From: CBDEGK01 sp965237855
Lineage (GTDB): Bacteria; Pseudomonadota; Gammaproteobacteria; Pseudomonadales; Halieaceae
NCBI GenBank assembly: GCA_965237855.1
Contig: CBDEGK010000001.1
Span: forward strand, 434,001 to 498,000
DNA length: 64,000 nt
Direction: 5' to 3'
Of this stretch, positions 7,596 to 17,098 are shown one piece after another. Made by a program: the position numbers and the translations under genes. The notes below the pieces were generated by a model. The model saw only the letters and a list, made by a program, of their open reading frames with translations, was not told where the DNA came from and searched no databases. Numbering within the stretch: the stretch's first letter is position 1; every line of letters begins with the position of its first letter.

Positions 7596-8483
7596 CTACC
7601 AATCCGGCGGGGTAACAAAATATCGTTCCAGCTCCACGCCTGTTACATCACACCGGGCCAGTAATTGCGGTGTATTGCGCTGCGTCACATGGGTATGCAG
7701 CCAGCCCGCTAATGCCTCATTATCCAGGGATGACTCCTCTGCCGGGCGAGAATAGGGTGCCAGCCACTGTCGCCGCTGCAAGGGCTGCCAGTCCTGGCCG
7801 GCTGCCAGTGGCAGCTGAGAAAATGCCTCGAGATCAAGCCAGCGGTACAGGTTTAGCGCTGGATGATAGCCTTCCGGCAGCACAGTTGTTCCCTGCCAGG
7901 GTGAGAACAGGTAGCCCTTTACCTCCATCTGCCTGGATACTTTGTCGATACCCAGTTGTGCCAGCAGCGGGGCGGCAGCGGCTTGCTCGGCCAGGCGTGT
8001 TTGCCGCTCGAGCAGGTGAGCAACTTTAAGGCTCAGTTGATCCTGTTTGCCCGGGCCCAGCCAAATATTGGTGTCAGCTCGACCCAAATAGAATTTTACC
8101 GCCAGCTCCAGGTGAAAATGGCGGCCACTGCGAATGTCGCGATACAGCATATCGAATTCGCCGAGGGTATGTCCGCCATTCCTTACCGGCAGGTTGTGGG
8201 CCAGCAATTCCAGGTCCGGGTCGGTCTCAATGAAGAAGCGCCAGAGCCTCTCGAAATACAGGCCCAGCCGGGTAGATTGGCCCTCCTGTAGAGAGGTCAA
8301 TAGGGCTTGCGGCTCTCGATCCAGCTGCAGCAGCATTTGCTGGCGCGGCTCGGTTAGCTGCCATTGGCAGTTATCCAGCTCGGGGTCCAGCGCACGGCTA
8401 CTGAGCAGGGGCCCACTAAAGCAGGCCCAGGCCAGGTCGCGCACAGCCGGGGTTATAAGGTCATGCCAAATCAACAGTCGCAT
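7596..8483 (-). CDS. DUF1853 family protein
   Basis: 295 residues matching DUF1853 along its length: RLGLYFERLWRFF (about 72-84), HTLGEFDMLYRD (about 104-115) and HFHLELAVKFYLG. The spacing of Asp in EFDML and the ExxxK of HLELAVK resembles a PD-(D/E)xK nuclease-like core, but activity is not known. It faces the cyclase gene with a 5-base gap and diverges from nadK. Confidence 0.85.
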   Translation of the reverse strand: MRLLIWHDLITPAVRDLAWACFSGPLLSSRALDPELDNCQWQLTEPRQQMLLQLDREPQALLTSLQEGQSTRLGLYFERLWRFFIETDPDLELLAHNLPVRNGGHTLGEFDMLYRDIRSGRHFHLELAVKFYLGRADTNIWLGPGKQDQLSLKVAHLLERQTRLAEQAAAAPLLAQLGIDKVSRQMEVKGYLFSPWQGTTVLPEGYHPALNLYRWLDLEAFSQLPLAAGQDWQPLQRRQWLAPYSRPAEESSLDNEALAGWLHTHVTQRNTPQLLARCDVTGVELERYFVTPPDW

Positions 8484-8542
8484 TCCTGGTTGGGGCTGAG
8501 GTTATAATACCAAGCTCACACTTTTTGGATGACAGTATTATC

Positions 8543-9424
8543 GTGACCAGTTTCAAAAAAATTGGCCTGATAGGGCGCAGCCGCCACGAGAGCTCTGCGG
8601 AGACGATCGATCGTCTGATTCAGCTGCTCAGCGAGCGCGGCCTCGAGGTGCTGGTGGAGAACCGTCTGGCCAAGTTACTCTCCAACGGCAGTGCGCGGAC
8701 ACTTGAGCGCGACGAAATTGGGGAGCAGTGCGACCTCGCCATTGTCGTAGGTGGGGATGGCAGCATGCTCAGTGCGGCCCGCGACATGTCTCATCACGAT
8801 ACCCCGGTGTTGGGCGTGAACCGCGGCCGGCTCGGTTTTCTCACCGACATCTCTCCCGACGAAATTGAAGACAAGGTGACAGCGGTATTGAATGGCGAGT
8901 ACGAGGAGGAACGGCGGTTCCTGCTCGAAGTGAAGGTGATTCGCAACGGTAAAACAGTGGGGCGTGCAGATGCCCTCAACGATGTGGTCGTGAACTCCGG
9001 CACCTCCGCACAGATGATCGAGATTGATCTATATATAGATGACACCTTTGTCTACCGGCAGCGTGCGGACGGCCTGATCGTGGCCACGCCCACTGGCTCG
9101 ACGGCTTACTCCATGTCCGGTGGCGGTCCGATCATGCACCCGGCGCTGGATGCCATCGTGCTGGTGCCCATGTTTCCGCAAACCTTGAGTTCACGGCCTA
9201 TTGTTGTGGATGGCAACAGCGACATTCGTATCGATATTGTGGCGCGTAACAGGATACATCCGCCGGTTACCTGTGACGGGCAGGTGAACATGACCGCCCG
9301 GCCCGGCGATACTGTGCATGTGTTCAAAAAGCCCCACACCTTGCGGTTGATCCATCCGCTGGATCATGATTTCTACGCTAGTTGCCGGGACAAGTTGCGC
9401 TGGAGCAACACGCTGGTTGAGTAG
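8543..9424 (+). CDS. nadK: NAD kinase
   Basis: About 293 residues; phosphorylates NAD to NADP in the cytoplasm. Signature motifs are the nucleotide-binding GGDG (70-73, VVGGDGSMLSAAR), NRGRLGFLTD, and DGLIVATPTGSTAYSMSGGGPI. A TATAAT lies upstream at 8503-8508. I prefer GTG 8543 (MTSFKKIGLIGR), which lines up with the usual NadK N-terminus; TTG 8525 would add six residues. The rhomboid gene follows after 3 bases. Confidence 0.95.
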   Translation: MTSFKKIGLIGRSRHESSAETIDRLIQLLSERGLEVLVENRLAKLLSNGSARTLERDEIGEQCDLAIVVGGDGSMLSAARDMSHHDTPVLGVNRGRLGFLTDISPDEIEDKVTAVLNGEYEEERRFLLEVKVIRNGKTVGRADALNDVVVNSGTSAQMIEIDLYIDDTFVYRQRADGLIVATPTGSTAYSMSGGGPIMHPALDAIVLVPMFPQTLSSRPIVVDGNSDIRIDIVARNRIHPPVTCDGQVNMTARPGDTVHVFKKPHTLRLIHPLDHDFYASCRDKLRWSNTLVE

Positions 9425-9427
9425 CAG

Positions 9428-10048
9428 ATGATTCCCCTGACTATTGAGAACTGGCGGCTTGTGCCGGCCACCCTGGTATTGCTTGCCCTGAGTTTTGCAG
9501 GTTTCCTGCTTATTTATCTCGGCGCGCCGTTGGAGTGGCTCAGCACCTTGACCTTTACCGATTTTCGCGTCAGCGGCCAGCAGCTGGTATTTATCGGGAC
9601 AGAGGGTCAGTATTGGCGCCTGCTGACGCCGGTATTTCTGCATTTTGGCTGGATGCACATTGTGTTCAACAGCCTCTGGGTGTGGGAGCTCGGCGGCAAA
9701 TTGGAGCTTTGCCTGGGGCCCTGGGTGCTATTGGTTCTGGTTGTGGTGCTGGGTGTGAGTTCCAATAGTGGGCAATACCTGGTCGGCGGGCCGGCACTGT
9801 TCGGTGGTATGTCGGGCGTGGTGTATGGACTGCTGGGTTTTTCGCTGGTCTACGGCCGATTGAGGCCGGTACCGGTACTGGCCCTGCCTAATGGGCTGGT
9901 TATATTCATGGTGGGATGGTTGGTTTTCTGCATGGTGGCACCTACCAAGATACTTGGCTTTGGCAGTATCGCCAATACCGCCCACCTGGTTGGACTGGTG
10001 GCGGGTTGCACACTGGGGCTTGCGGCCTGGGGATGGAAGAAATTATGA
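9428..10048 (+). CDS. Rhomboid-family intramembrane serine protease
   Basis: 206 residues with about six membrane segments. The catalytic pair is visible: Ser129 in GGMSGVVYG (GxSG motif) and His186 in NTAHLVGLVAG. The oxyanion-side motif HIVFNSLWVWELGG also fits the family. Rhomboids cleave substrates within the membrane; the target here is unknown. The stop overlaps the ATG of the next gene (ATGA). Confidence 0.9.
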   Translation: MIPLTIENWRLVPATLVLLALSFAGFLLIYLGAPLEWLSTLTFTDFRVSGQQLVFIGTEGQYWRLLTPVFLHFGWMHIVFNSLWVWELGGKLELCLGPWVLLVLVVVLGVSSNSGQYLVGGPALFGGMSGVVYGLLGFSLVYGRLRPVPVLALPNGLVIFMVGWLVFCMVAPTKILGFGSIANTAHLVGLVAGCTLGLAAWGWKKL

Positions 10049-10296
10049 ATTACGAAGACCTGGTCGAGAAAATTACGCCGGATATCTATGCCAATATGCG
10101 CCGCGCGATCGAAACCGGCAGCTGGCCCGATGGTCGCCAGCTCAGCGAGCAGCAACGGCAGGACACCATGCAGGCCATAATTGCCTACGACCAGCTCCAT
10201 CTGCCTGAGCAGGAGCGAACTGGCTTTATCAATAAAGGGCACAAAGAGGGTGAGCAGTGTGATGACGCTCCCCAAACCCTGACTTTCAAGGAGTAA
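10045..10296 (+). CDS. YeaC-like DUF1315 protein
   Basis: 83 residues. MNYEDLVEKITPDIYANMRRAIETGSWPDGRQLSEQQ-type sequence matches E. coli YeaC (DUF1315), a small cytoplasmic protein of unknown function. ATG 10045 overlaps the rhomboid stop; ATG 10033 in the same frame would add four residues. The ribosome site AAGGAG for the next gene lies in its last codons. Confidence 0.85.
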   Translation: MNYEDLVEKITPDIYANMRRAIETGSWPDGRQLSEQQRQDTMQAIIAYDQLHLPEQERTGFINKGHKEGEQCDDAPQTLTFKE

Positions 10297-10300
10297 CGAG

Positions 10301-11143
10301 GTGAGTGAACTGATTGCCAGTGGCCTGGTGCGTAAGATGCATACCCGGCTGGATGCCCCGGTTGCCTATGACTTGCCGCTGGGGGATACCCTGGTACCCA
10401 TGAATGAGCTCATCGGTAGTGAGTTGGAATTGCGTTACAGCGGCTTGATCAACTGTGTACATTGCGGCCGTAAAACCAATAAGAGTTTTAGCCAGGGTTA
10501 CTGTTACCCCTGTTTTCGCGATTTGGCCCAATGCGACACCTGTATTGTCAGTCCGCAGAAGTGCCACTATCACCTGGGTACGTGTCGCCAGCCTGAGTGG
10601 GGTGAGGAAAACTGCATGACCGATCACTTCGTCTACCTCGCCAATTCCTCCGGTGTTAAGGTTGGCATCACCCGTGGTAGCCAGGTACCAACCCGCTGGA
10701 TGGACCAGGGCGCTATACAGGCGCTGCCGGTTTTCCGGGTCAGCAGCCGTCTGCAGTCCGGGTTGTTAGAGGTGGTGTTTGGGCAGCACATTTCAGACAA
10801 AACCAACTGGCGTACCATGCTCAAGGGTGAGGTAGGTTCAATCGACCTGGCGGCCGAGCGCGACCGATTGGTGGAGCAGTGTGCAGCGGAGATTGAAGCG
10901 CTGCAGAACGAGCATGGCCTGCAATCGATCCAGCTGCTCGAAGACGCAGAGCAGGTTGAAATCAGCTACCCGGTGCGCGAGTACCCGGTCAAGATAAGCT
11001 CCTTCAATCTCGACAAGGAACCCGTCGTGAGCGGCAAGCTGATGGGCATCAAGGGACAGTACCTGATCTTTGATGGCGGGGTTATCAATATGCGTAAATA
11101 TGGCGGCTACGAGCTGAGCCTGAGCAGCGGGAGGTCACAATGA
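10301..11143 (+). CDS. DUF2797 zinc-ribbon protein
   Basis: 280 residues of the DUF2797 family. A Cys-rich segment (about 51-105) has repeated CxxC pairs (CVHCGR, CYPCF, CDTC) and further Cys/His that probably bind zinc, followed by GVKVGITR and a C-terminal beta domain with FNLDKEP and GIKGQYLIFDGGVINMRKY. The function is not established. The start is GTG with AAGGAG eleven bases upstream. It overlaps pepN by 4 bases. Confidence 0.85.
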   Translation: MSELIASGLVRKMHTRLDAPVAYDLPLGDTLVPMNELIGSELELRYSGLINCVHCGRKTNKSFSQGYCYPCFRDLAQCDTCIVSPQKCHYHLGTCRQPEWGEENCMTDHFVYLANSSGVKVGITRGSQVPTRWMDQGAIQALPVFRVSSRLQSGLLEVVFGQHISDKTNWRTMLKGEVGSIDLAAERDRLVEQCAAEIEALQNEHGLQSIQLLEDAEQVEISYPVREYPVKISSFNLDKEPVVSGKLMGIKGQYLIFDGGVINMRKYGGYELSLSSGRSQ

Positions 11144-13767
11144 GAGATGCGCAACCGCAAGCTATTTTCCGGCGGGATTATGAGCCCTCCGCTTTCCTGA
11201 TACGCGAGACAAATTTAGATTTTCAGTTATACGAAGACCACAGTCTGGTGCGCTCGCGACTGCAGATTCAGCGCCATACGGATGCAGATTCCGACGAGCC
11301 ATTGGTGTTGCATGGGCAGGACATGGAGTTGTTGGAGCTAGCGGTTGCCGGCCGTACGCTGACGCTTGCCGACTATGACCTCAGTGAAGAAGAGTTGTGC
11401 ATTCCCGGGGTGCCAGATAGCTTCGAGTTGCTGTGTGTTACCCGCATCAAGCCACAGGAGAATGTTTCTTTAGAGGGGTTGTATAAATCCCACACCATGT
11501 TCTGCACCCAATGCGAGGCCGAGGGCTTCCGCAAGATCACCTACTACCTCGATCGGCCCGATGTGATGTCGGTATTTACTGTGCGCCTGGAGGCGGAGCT
11601 ACAGCGCTACCCGGTGTTGTTAAGTAACGGTAACCTGGAGGAGCAGGGACAGGAAGGTGAACGCCACTGGGCCGAGTGGCACGATCCCTTTGCCAAACCC
11701 AGTTACCTGTTTGCATTGGTGGCGGGCGACCTTGAATTTCAGCAGGACAGCTTTACCACCTGCAGTGGTCGAGAAGTGGATTTGCGAATTTATGTCGAGG
11801 CCAAGGACCTGGACAAATGCGATCACGCCATGCGTTCACTGCAAGCTTCCATGCGCTGGGACGAGGAGGTCTTTGGTCGCGAGTACGACCTGGATGTGTT
11901 CAATATCGTGGCTGTCGATGACTTCAATATGGGGGCCATGGAAAACAAGAGCCTGAATATATTCAACACTTCCTGTGTGCTGGCCAACCCGGCGACCACT
12001 ACCGACGCTGCTTTTCAGCACGTAGAGGGGGTAGTCGCGCACGAGTATTTCCACAATTGGTCCGGCAACAGAGTGACCTGCCGCGACTGGTTTCAGCTCA
12101 GTTTGAAAGAGGGTTTTACCGTCTATCGCGACGCCGAGTTTTCCTCTGATATGGGCTCGCGTACAGTCAAGCGCATCGAAGATGTAGCGATACTGCGAAC
12201 CGCTCAATTTGCCGAAGACGCCGGTCCAATGGCGCACCCGGTACGCCCCGATTCCTTCATCGAGATCAGCAATTTTTATACGGTCACCATCTATGAAAAA
12301 GGCGCAGAAGTTGTGCGTATGATGCGTACGCTGCTGGGGCGAGACCAGTTCAGGGCTGGTTCAGACCTGTACTTCGAACGCCACGACGGGCAGGCGGTCA
12401 CCTGTGATGACTTTGTGAATGCCATGGAGGCGGCCAGTGGTCGCGACCTCACACAGTTTCGGCGCTGGTATTCCCAGGCCGGGACACCACGTCTCAAGGT
12501 CTCCGCTCAGTGGGAAGAGGACAGCGGCAGCTACACCCTGACGTTTGCCCAGAGTTGCCCCTCCACGCCGGACCAGCAAGACAAGCAGCCTTTGGTGGTG
12601 CCGGTGGAGATGGGATTGATCGGCGAGGCGGGATCTCTGCCGCTGAAATTGGCTGGGACAGAGGCAGATACCGAGACTGACGATAACACCAGCATGGTGC
12701 TGGAGTTGACCGAGGCCGAACAGAGCTTCACGTTTACCGATCTACCGGAATGCCCGGTGCCGTCCCTGCTGCGGAGCTTTTCAGCGCCAGTCAAACTTGA
12801 GTTTCCCTACAGTCGCGATGACCTGGCGGTACTGATGAGTCGAGACGACGACGGCTTCTGCCGCTGGGATGCCTGCCAGCAATTGGCGGTGGCGGTCATA
12901 CACGACATTGAAGCAGGTGTAGAAGAAGTCGACGCGAAATTGATCCAGGCATTTGCCGGGGTACTGGGGAATGGCGCCCTGGACCCGGCCATCGTCGCCG
13001 AGATGCTGCGCTTGCCCACTGTTAATTACCTGGTCGAGCTGACAGAGCAAGCGGATTTACAGGCGATCTACGCAGCGCGGGAACGTGTGCGGCTGAGCAT
13101 TGGTCGGGAGTTGCAGCCGCTGTTGCTGCAACGCTACCACCAGTTGGCTGTCGAGGCAGAGTACCAGCCCAGCGCCGAGCAAATCGCCGCACGCAGCTTG
13201 CGCAACACCTGCCTTGCTTACCTGGCCAGTGATAGCCAGGTGGGCATTGACCTGGCCTTGAACCAGTTTGAGAACGCCAGCAACATGAGTGACCAACAGG
13301 CCGCGCTGTCAGCCGTCGTCTACAACAGCGACGATGAATTGAGTGAGCGGGTGCTCGCTGCGTTCTATCAGCAGTGGCAGCACGAGTCCCTGGTGGTCAA
13401 CCAATGGTTCCATGTGCAGGCCCTGAGTCCTCGTGACGGCGCTATCGATCGAGTGCGTAAGCTCATGCAACATGCCGATTTCGACATGAACAATCCGAAC
13501 AAGGTGCGTTCCGTGGTCGGGGCATTCTGCAGTGGCAATCCATTGCATTTTCACGCGGTGGATGGCAGCGGCTATCAACTGCTGGGGCAGATCGTTGCAG
13601 AGCTTGACCAGAAAAACCCGCAGATTGCCGCGCGTTTATTGTCCCCCCTGACTCGTTGGCGCCGCTTTAGTCGGGGGCAGGACAATATGCAGGCTGTATT
13701 ACAGTCCCTGGCAGATCGCGAATTGTCCCGGGATGTCTACGAAGTGGTCAGCAAAAGCCTGGCCTAG
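11140..13767 (+). CDS. pepN: Aminopeptidase N (alanyl aminopeptidase, M1 family)
   Basis: 875 residues, full length for bacterial PepN, a cytoplasmic zinc exopeptidase removing N-terminal residues from peptides. The substrate-anchoring GAMEN is at 265-269. The zinc site is HEYFH (301-305) with Glu324, the same 23-residue spacing as E. coli His297/Glu320. The N-terminal beta saddle and long helical C-terminal domain are complete. The start overlaps the DUF2797 stop (ATGA), and batD on the other strand ends 1 base beyond. Confidence 0.97.
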   Translation: MRDAQPQAIFRRDYEPSAFLIRETNLDFQLYEDHSLVRSRLQIQRHTDADSDEPLVLHGQDMELLELAVAGRTLTLADYDLSEEELCIPGVPDSFELLCVTRIKPQENVSLEGLYKSHTMFCTQCEAEGFRKITYYLDRPDVMSVFTVRLEAELQRYPVLLSNGNLEEQGQEGERHWAEWHDPFAKPSYLFALVAGDLEFQQDSFTTCSGREVDLRIYVEAKDLDKCDHAMRSLQASMRWDEEVFGREYDLDVFNIVAVDDFNMGAMENKSLNIFNTSCVLANPATTTDAAFQHVEGVVAHEYFHNWSGNRVTCRDWFQLSLKEGFTVYRDAEFSSDMGSRTVKRIEDVAILRTAQFAEDAGPMAHPVRPDSFIEISNFYTVTIYEKGAEVVRMMRTLLGRDQFRAGSDLYFERHDGQAVTCDDFVNAMEAASGRDLTQFRRWYSQAGTPRLKVSAQWEEDSGSYTLTFAQSCPSTPDQQDKQPLVVPVEMGLIGEAGSLPLKLAGTEADTETDDNTSMVLELTEAEQSFTFTDLPECPVPSLLRSFSAPVKLEFPYSRDDLAVLMSRDDDGFCRWDACQQLAVAVIHDIEAGVEEVDAKLIQAFAGVLGNGALDPAIVAEMLRLPTVNYLVELTEQADLQAIYAARERVRLSIGRELQPLLLQRYHQLAVEAEYQPSAEQIAARSLRNTCLAYLASDSQVGIDLALNQFENASNMSDQQAALSAVVYNSDDELSERVLAAFYQQWQHESLVVNQWFHVQALSPRDGAIDRVRKLMQHADFDMNNPNKVRSVVGAFCSGNPLHFHAVDGSGYQLLGQIVAELDQKNPQIAARLLSPLTRWRRFSRGQDNMQAVLQSLADRELSRDVYEVVSKSLA

Positions 13768-13768
13768 C

Positions 13769-15288
13769 TTAGCCTGAGTAAAGCGCCGGCAGGTTGAGGC
13801 GATCGCGGGGTACACGATCCCGCTTTAGTTCGGCGCGCAACTGTTTCAGCGCTGCGGCCAACTCCTCGCCACTCCAGGTGACGCTGTTGGCGCTGTACAG
13901 CTGACCATCCAATTGTTCGAGACTCGACTGTAGTTCGGGACTGCCAATGCTGCCCAGCTGTCTGATGCCGGGATTGTGTTGGTGGGGAAAAATCAAGGCC
14001 GCCAACTCCAGCGCGAGATCGCGCGCTTCCTGTGCCCGGTTGTTGCGGCAGGCTTTATCCAATTGGGCAAACACAGAATCGCGGGCGGGCCCGTCACGCT
14101 GCGGCCGTGGTTTGCCTGGCGAACCGCGTGAGTAGAGCCGCAACAGCAGCGTCAGTGTTATCAACCAGGCCAGAGCCAGGGCCGCACTGATCCAGGGCCA
14201 GATGCCGGCAGAGTCCGAAGTTTCGAAGTCCGGCCTGGCTACTGGCGGAGTTTGTTCGCGGGTAGCCGGGTTGGGGCCAGCGACAACCGAAAGTGTGCGA
14301 GAAGGTATCCTGGCGATTCGCAGTCTGTCCTGTTCGGTATCCCACCAGGGAATTTCCAGGGCTGGTACATTGTATTCTCCAGGCTCGGTGACCACCCAGG
14401 CGCTACTGTTAACACCCAGGGCGGAAATGCCAGTTTGCGCGGTAATATCTTCAGCAACGGGTTGATCCGGGTATATCTTGATGCCACTGACAATCGGTGC
14501 CTCCAAGGTTGGCAATTGTGTGCCCGCCAGTCCTGGCCCGGGAAGGAGACGGGTACAGGTTTAACCGTGACTGTCAGTGGTTCACTGCGACGCCGCACCT
14601 GGGTGCCGCGGTCAAAGATGCTCCGACTTCTCGTCCGCTGCCTGCCTTTGAACTCTACCGAGGGTATATTCAGTACACCACTGCGGTGCGGAAACACGGC
14701 GAACACCAGCTCGTTGATCCTGTAGTTGAGGCCATCGATATTGCGGTTGAAGGTATTACTTCCCACGCGCTGAAAGTCAGCGGATTCCAATTCCAGTCCG
14801 TCGTAGCCCAGCTCTTCGATTTCAACCGCCCGGTAAACGCGCACGTAGAGCAGTAGTTGTTCCTGAATATAGACCTGGTTTTTGTCTACCTGGGTTTCAA
14901 CGAAGAACAGTTCCCGGGCGTACACATCCTGGCGTTTTTCCTTGACGGTAATCTGAATTGGGTTAGTGAGATAACCGTCCACTTTGAGTGCCGGGATCAC
15001 CAGGCTGCCGGTCCTCTTAGGGGTCAATTCAATATGTAGCTCGCTGACTCGTGTGGTTTGCCCGTTCTTTATCGTAATTGCTGACTTGTCCGAGGCGCCG
15101 CCAATACTGAAGTCTCTCTCCAGGGGTCGATAGTCGGCATTTCTCAAGCTCTCACTCTCAGTGCCACGCACCACCAGCACAAAGCTGTCGTTGACGCTGA
15201 TCTCGGTGCGCTCCACATTCAATTGAACGGCCGCAAAGCTCACCTGGCTGGAAGCCAGGGCGATGATTACCAGTAACCTACCAATCAT
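13769..15288 (-). pseudogene. batD: BatD-type oxygen-tolerance protein, apparently frameshifted
   Basis: Two frames together encode one BatD protein of about 506 residues: signal peptide (MIGRLLVIIALASSQVSFA), repeated Ig-like beta domains with SVNDSFVLVVRG and TPKRTGSLVIPAL, a membrane helix (WISAALALAWLITLTLLL) and a cytoplasmic helical tail. The first frame runs from 15288 to about 14540 and ends VPVSFPG; the rest is in another frame (GTQLPTLEAPIVSG...) to 13769. The break lies at CCCGGG (14537-14542), where one extra base restores a single protein. BatD works in the periplasm with BatA/BatB in stress or aerotolerance. It overlaps batB/C by 11 bases. The lesion is real decay or a sequencing error. 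Confidence 0.85.
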
Positions 15289-17098
15289 TGTCCTGAGTCT
15301 CCCGGGGTGCCTGTTGCTTTCGTAGTTCTGATTCATAGCGGAATTTGTTGCGCAGCAGTCCCGCAGGATCATCGGGAACCTGCCGCAACCACTTCTCGGT
15401 GGCCTTGTCCTGCTCACTGGATTCATCGGATGCCTGTGCCTGTTGCTGTTGTGGTGACTGTTCGGGCGCGGATTCTTTTTCAGAGTTCGGCTGTTCCTGC
15501 TCTTGTTCCTGTTCTGGGGGCTTGTCGTCGCCGGTAGAGTCTTCACCCGGTCGATTCTGTTCTCGTTGCTGCTGCTGATCTTCCTGATCCTGTTGATTGC
15601 CCTGATTCTGCTGGTTTTGTCCGGACTGATCTGTGTCCTCGTCGCCGCTGGAATCCTCGTTCTGTTGTTCCTGATCCTGTTGATCCTGTTGCTGGTCCTG
15701 TTGCTGATTTTGCTGTTGATCCTGCATTTGCTCCAGCAAGGCCTTGTTGAAGCTTGCGTCTTCCAAGTCGGGCTGGCGTTGCAAGGCCTCGTCATAGGCG
15801 GCGATCGCAGCCGTTATGTCGCCTGCCCGCGCCAGGGCGTTGCCTCGGTTATACCAGGCGGTAGCCGTATCTGAGCTGGCGTAGCCCTGTTCCGCGTCGG
15901 TATAGTTTTCAGCCCGATAGTGCGCGGCCGCCGACCAGTTTGGATCTGAAAATTTGCTTGCCGCAGCCTCGGCATTACCGGCATCGAGCAGTGCCGCCGC
16001 CTGTTGATCCGGCCGCTGCCAGAGGTCTTGCCAGTCCAGTGCCGAACTGGGTTCGGCGGGTAACAACAACAGGGGAATAATAGTCAACACCCAACCGCGT
16101 CGAAAAGCGCCCAGTGCCAGCGGGATACACATTAACACCAACCAATAACCGGCATCGTGCCAGCTATCGGCGGTACGCACGGGCCCTTCTGATTCCAGGC
16201 CATCGGCTTCCCGTTGAGGTAGCGGCAAGTCCAGGCTGGCGGTGAGCGCGGCCAGGTCACTGTCGTCGAGAGAAATGCCTCGGTAGCGGCCGCCACAACT
16301 ATTGGCGAGATGTTCCAATTGGGATTGATCCAGTCGGGCCAGGACAATCGCACCGCTGGCATCTTTCATCAGCTTGCCCCGCGCGTCCGGCACTGGGCTA
16401 CCGTCGGCTGTGCCAACGCCAATAATGGACAGCGAGTAACTGCTGCCACTGAGTAGCTGCTGGATATTGTCGCGCCGGTCATCCCGTATGCCATCGGTCA
16501 GCAATAGTATTCTTCCCTCGAGGTGGCCGGCGGCGCGAAACAACTCCAGTGCCAGTTCGACCGCCCTGGCGGTGTCGTTGCCGGGCAGAGGCATCATGCC
16601 GGGATAGAGAGCGGGGACCAGGTTAGCGATGGTGCGCGTGTCGTCGGTGAGCGGGGAAACGATGTGAGCGTCGCCAGCATAGGCGATCAGTGCAGTGCTG
16701 CCTTCTTTCCGTAATTTCATCAAGTCGCGCAGCTTGCGACGGGCTCGGTGCAGTCGCGAGGGTTCAAGATCCTGTGCCAGCATGGATTGGCTCAAATCCA
16801 GCAGGATCACCAGCGCATCCTGCTTGCGCAGAACCGGTTGCGGTGTTTTCTCCCAGCTGGGGCCGGCCATTGCCAGCGTGGCCAAAAGCCAACCCAGCAA
16901 CACCATCTGTACCGGGGAGTTCTTGCCTTCTTCAGTCCCGGTTACCAGTAAATGTGGCAGTAGTGCCGGGTCAATGATCTGGCTCCAGCCCCTGTGCGTA
17001 CGGGTAAGGCGCCACATATGCCAGTACAGCGCCAGGGCGGGCAACAGCGCCAACAACCACCAGGGCCGAATGAAATGTAGGTCGAGTAGCGTGCCCAC
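15278..17098 (-). CDS. BatB/BatC-type protein: VWA domain, TPR and Gln-rich tail
   Basis: 606 residues combining what are separate BatB and BatC proteins in some bacteria. Two N-terminal membrane segments flank a von Willebrand A domain (about 92-290) with MIDAS DLSQS at 101-105 and LLLTDGIRDD. A further membrane helix (about 335-365) is followed by a TPR pair (about 405-455, ending ALQRQPDLEDASFNKALLE) and a low-complexity tail rich in Gln, Asp and Glu (about 458-570). The tail ends in KWLRQVPDDPAGLLRNKFRYE, a BatC-like C-terminus. VWA and TPR suggest a scaffold in the inner membrane with BatA and BatD. Confidence 0.9.
   Translation of the reverse strand: MGTLLDLHFIRPWWLLALLPALALYWHMWRLTRTHRGWSQIIDPALLPHLLVTGTEEGKNSPVQMVLLGWLLATLAMAGPSWEKTPQPVLRKQDALVILLDLSQSMLAQDLEPSRLHRARRKLRDLMKLRKEGSTALIAYAGDAHIVSPLTDDTRTIANLVPALYPGMMPLPGNDTARAVELALELFRAAGHLEGRILLLTDGIRDDRRDNIQQLLSGSSYSLSIIGVGTADGSPVPDARGKLMKDASGAIVLARLDQSQLEHLANSCGGRYRGISLDDSDLAALTASLDLPLPQREADGLESEGPVRTADSWHDAGYWLVLMCIPLALGAFRRGWVLTIIPLLLLPAEPSSALDWQDLWQRPDQQAAALLDAGNAEAAASKFSDPNWSAAAHYRAENYTDAEQGYASSDTATAWYNRGNALARAGDITAAIAAYDEALQRQPDLEDASFNKALLEQMQDQQQNQQQDQQQDQQDQEQQNEDSSGDEDTDQSGQNQQNQGNQQDQEDQQQQREQNRPGEDSTGDDKPPEQEQEQEQPNSEKESAPEQSPQQQQAQASDESSEQDKATEKWLRQVPDDPAGLLRNKFRYESELRKQQAPRETQDNDW

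Noticed and set aside
15289..15795. N-terminal extension of the batD frame, rich in Arg, Asn and Thr
   Set aside because: It reads the Gln-rich batB/C tail out of frame; the signal peptide beginning at 15288 marks the real batD start.
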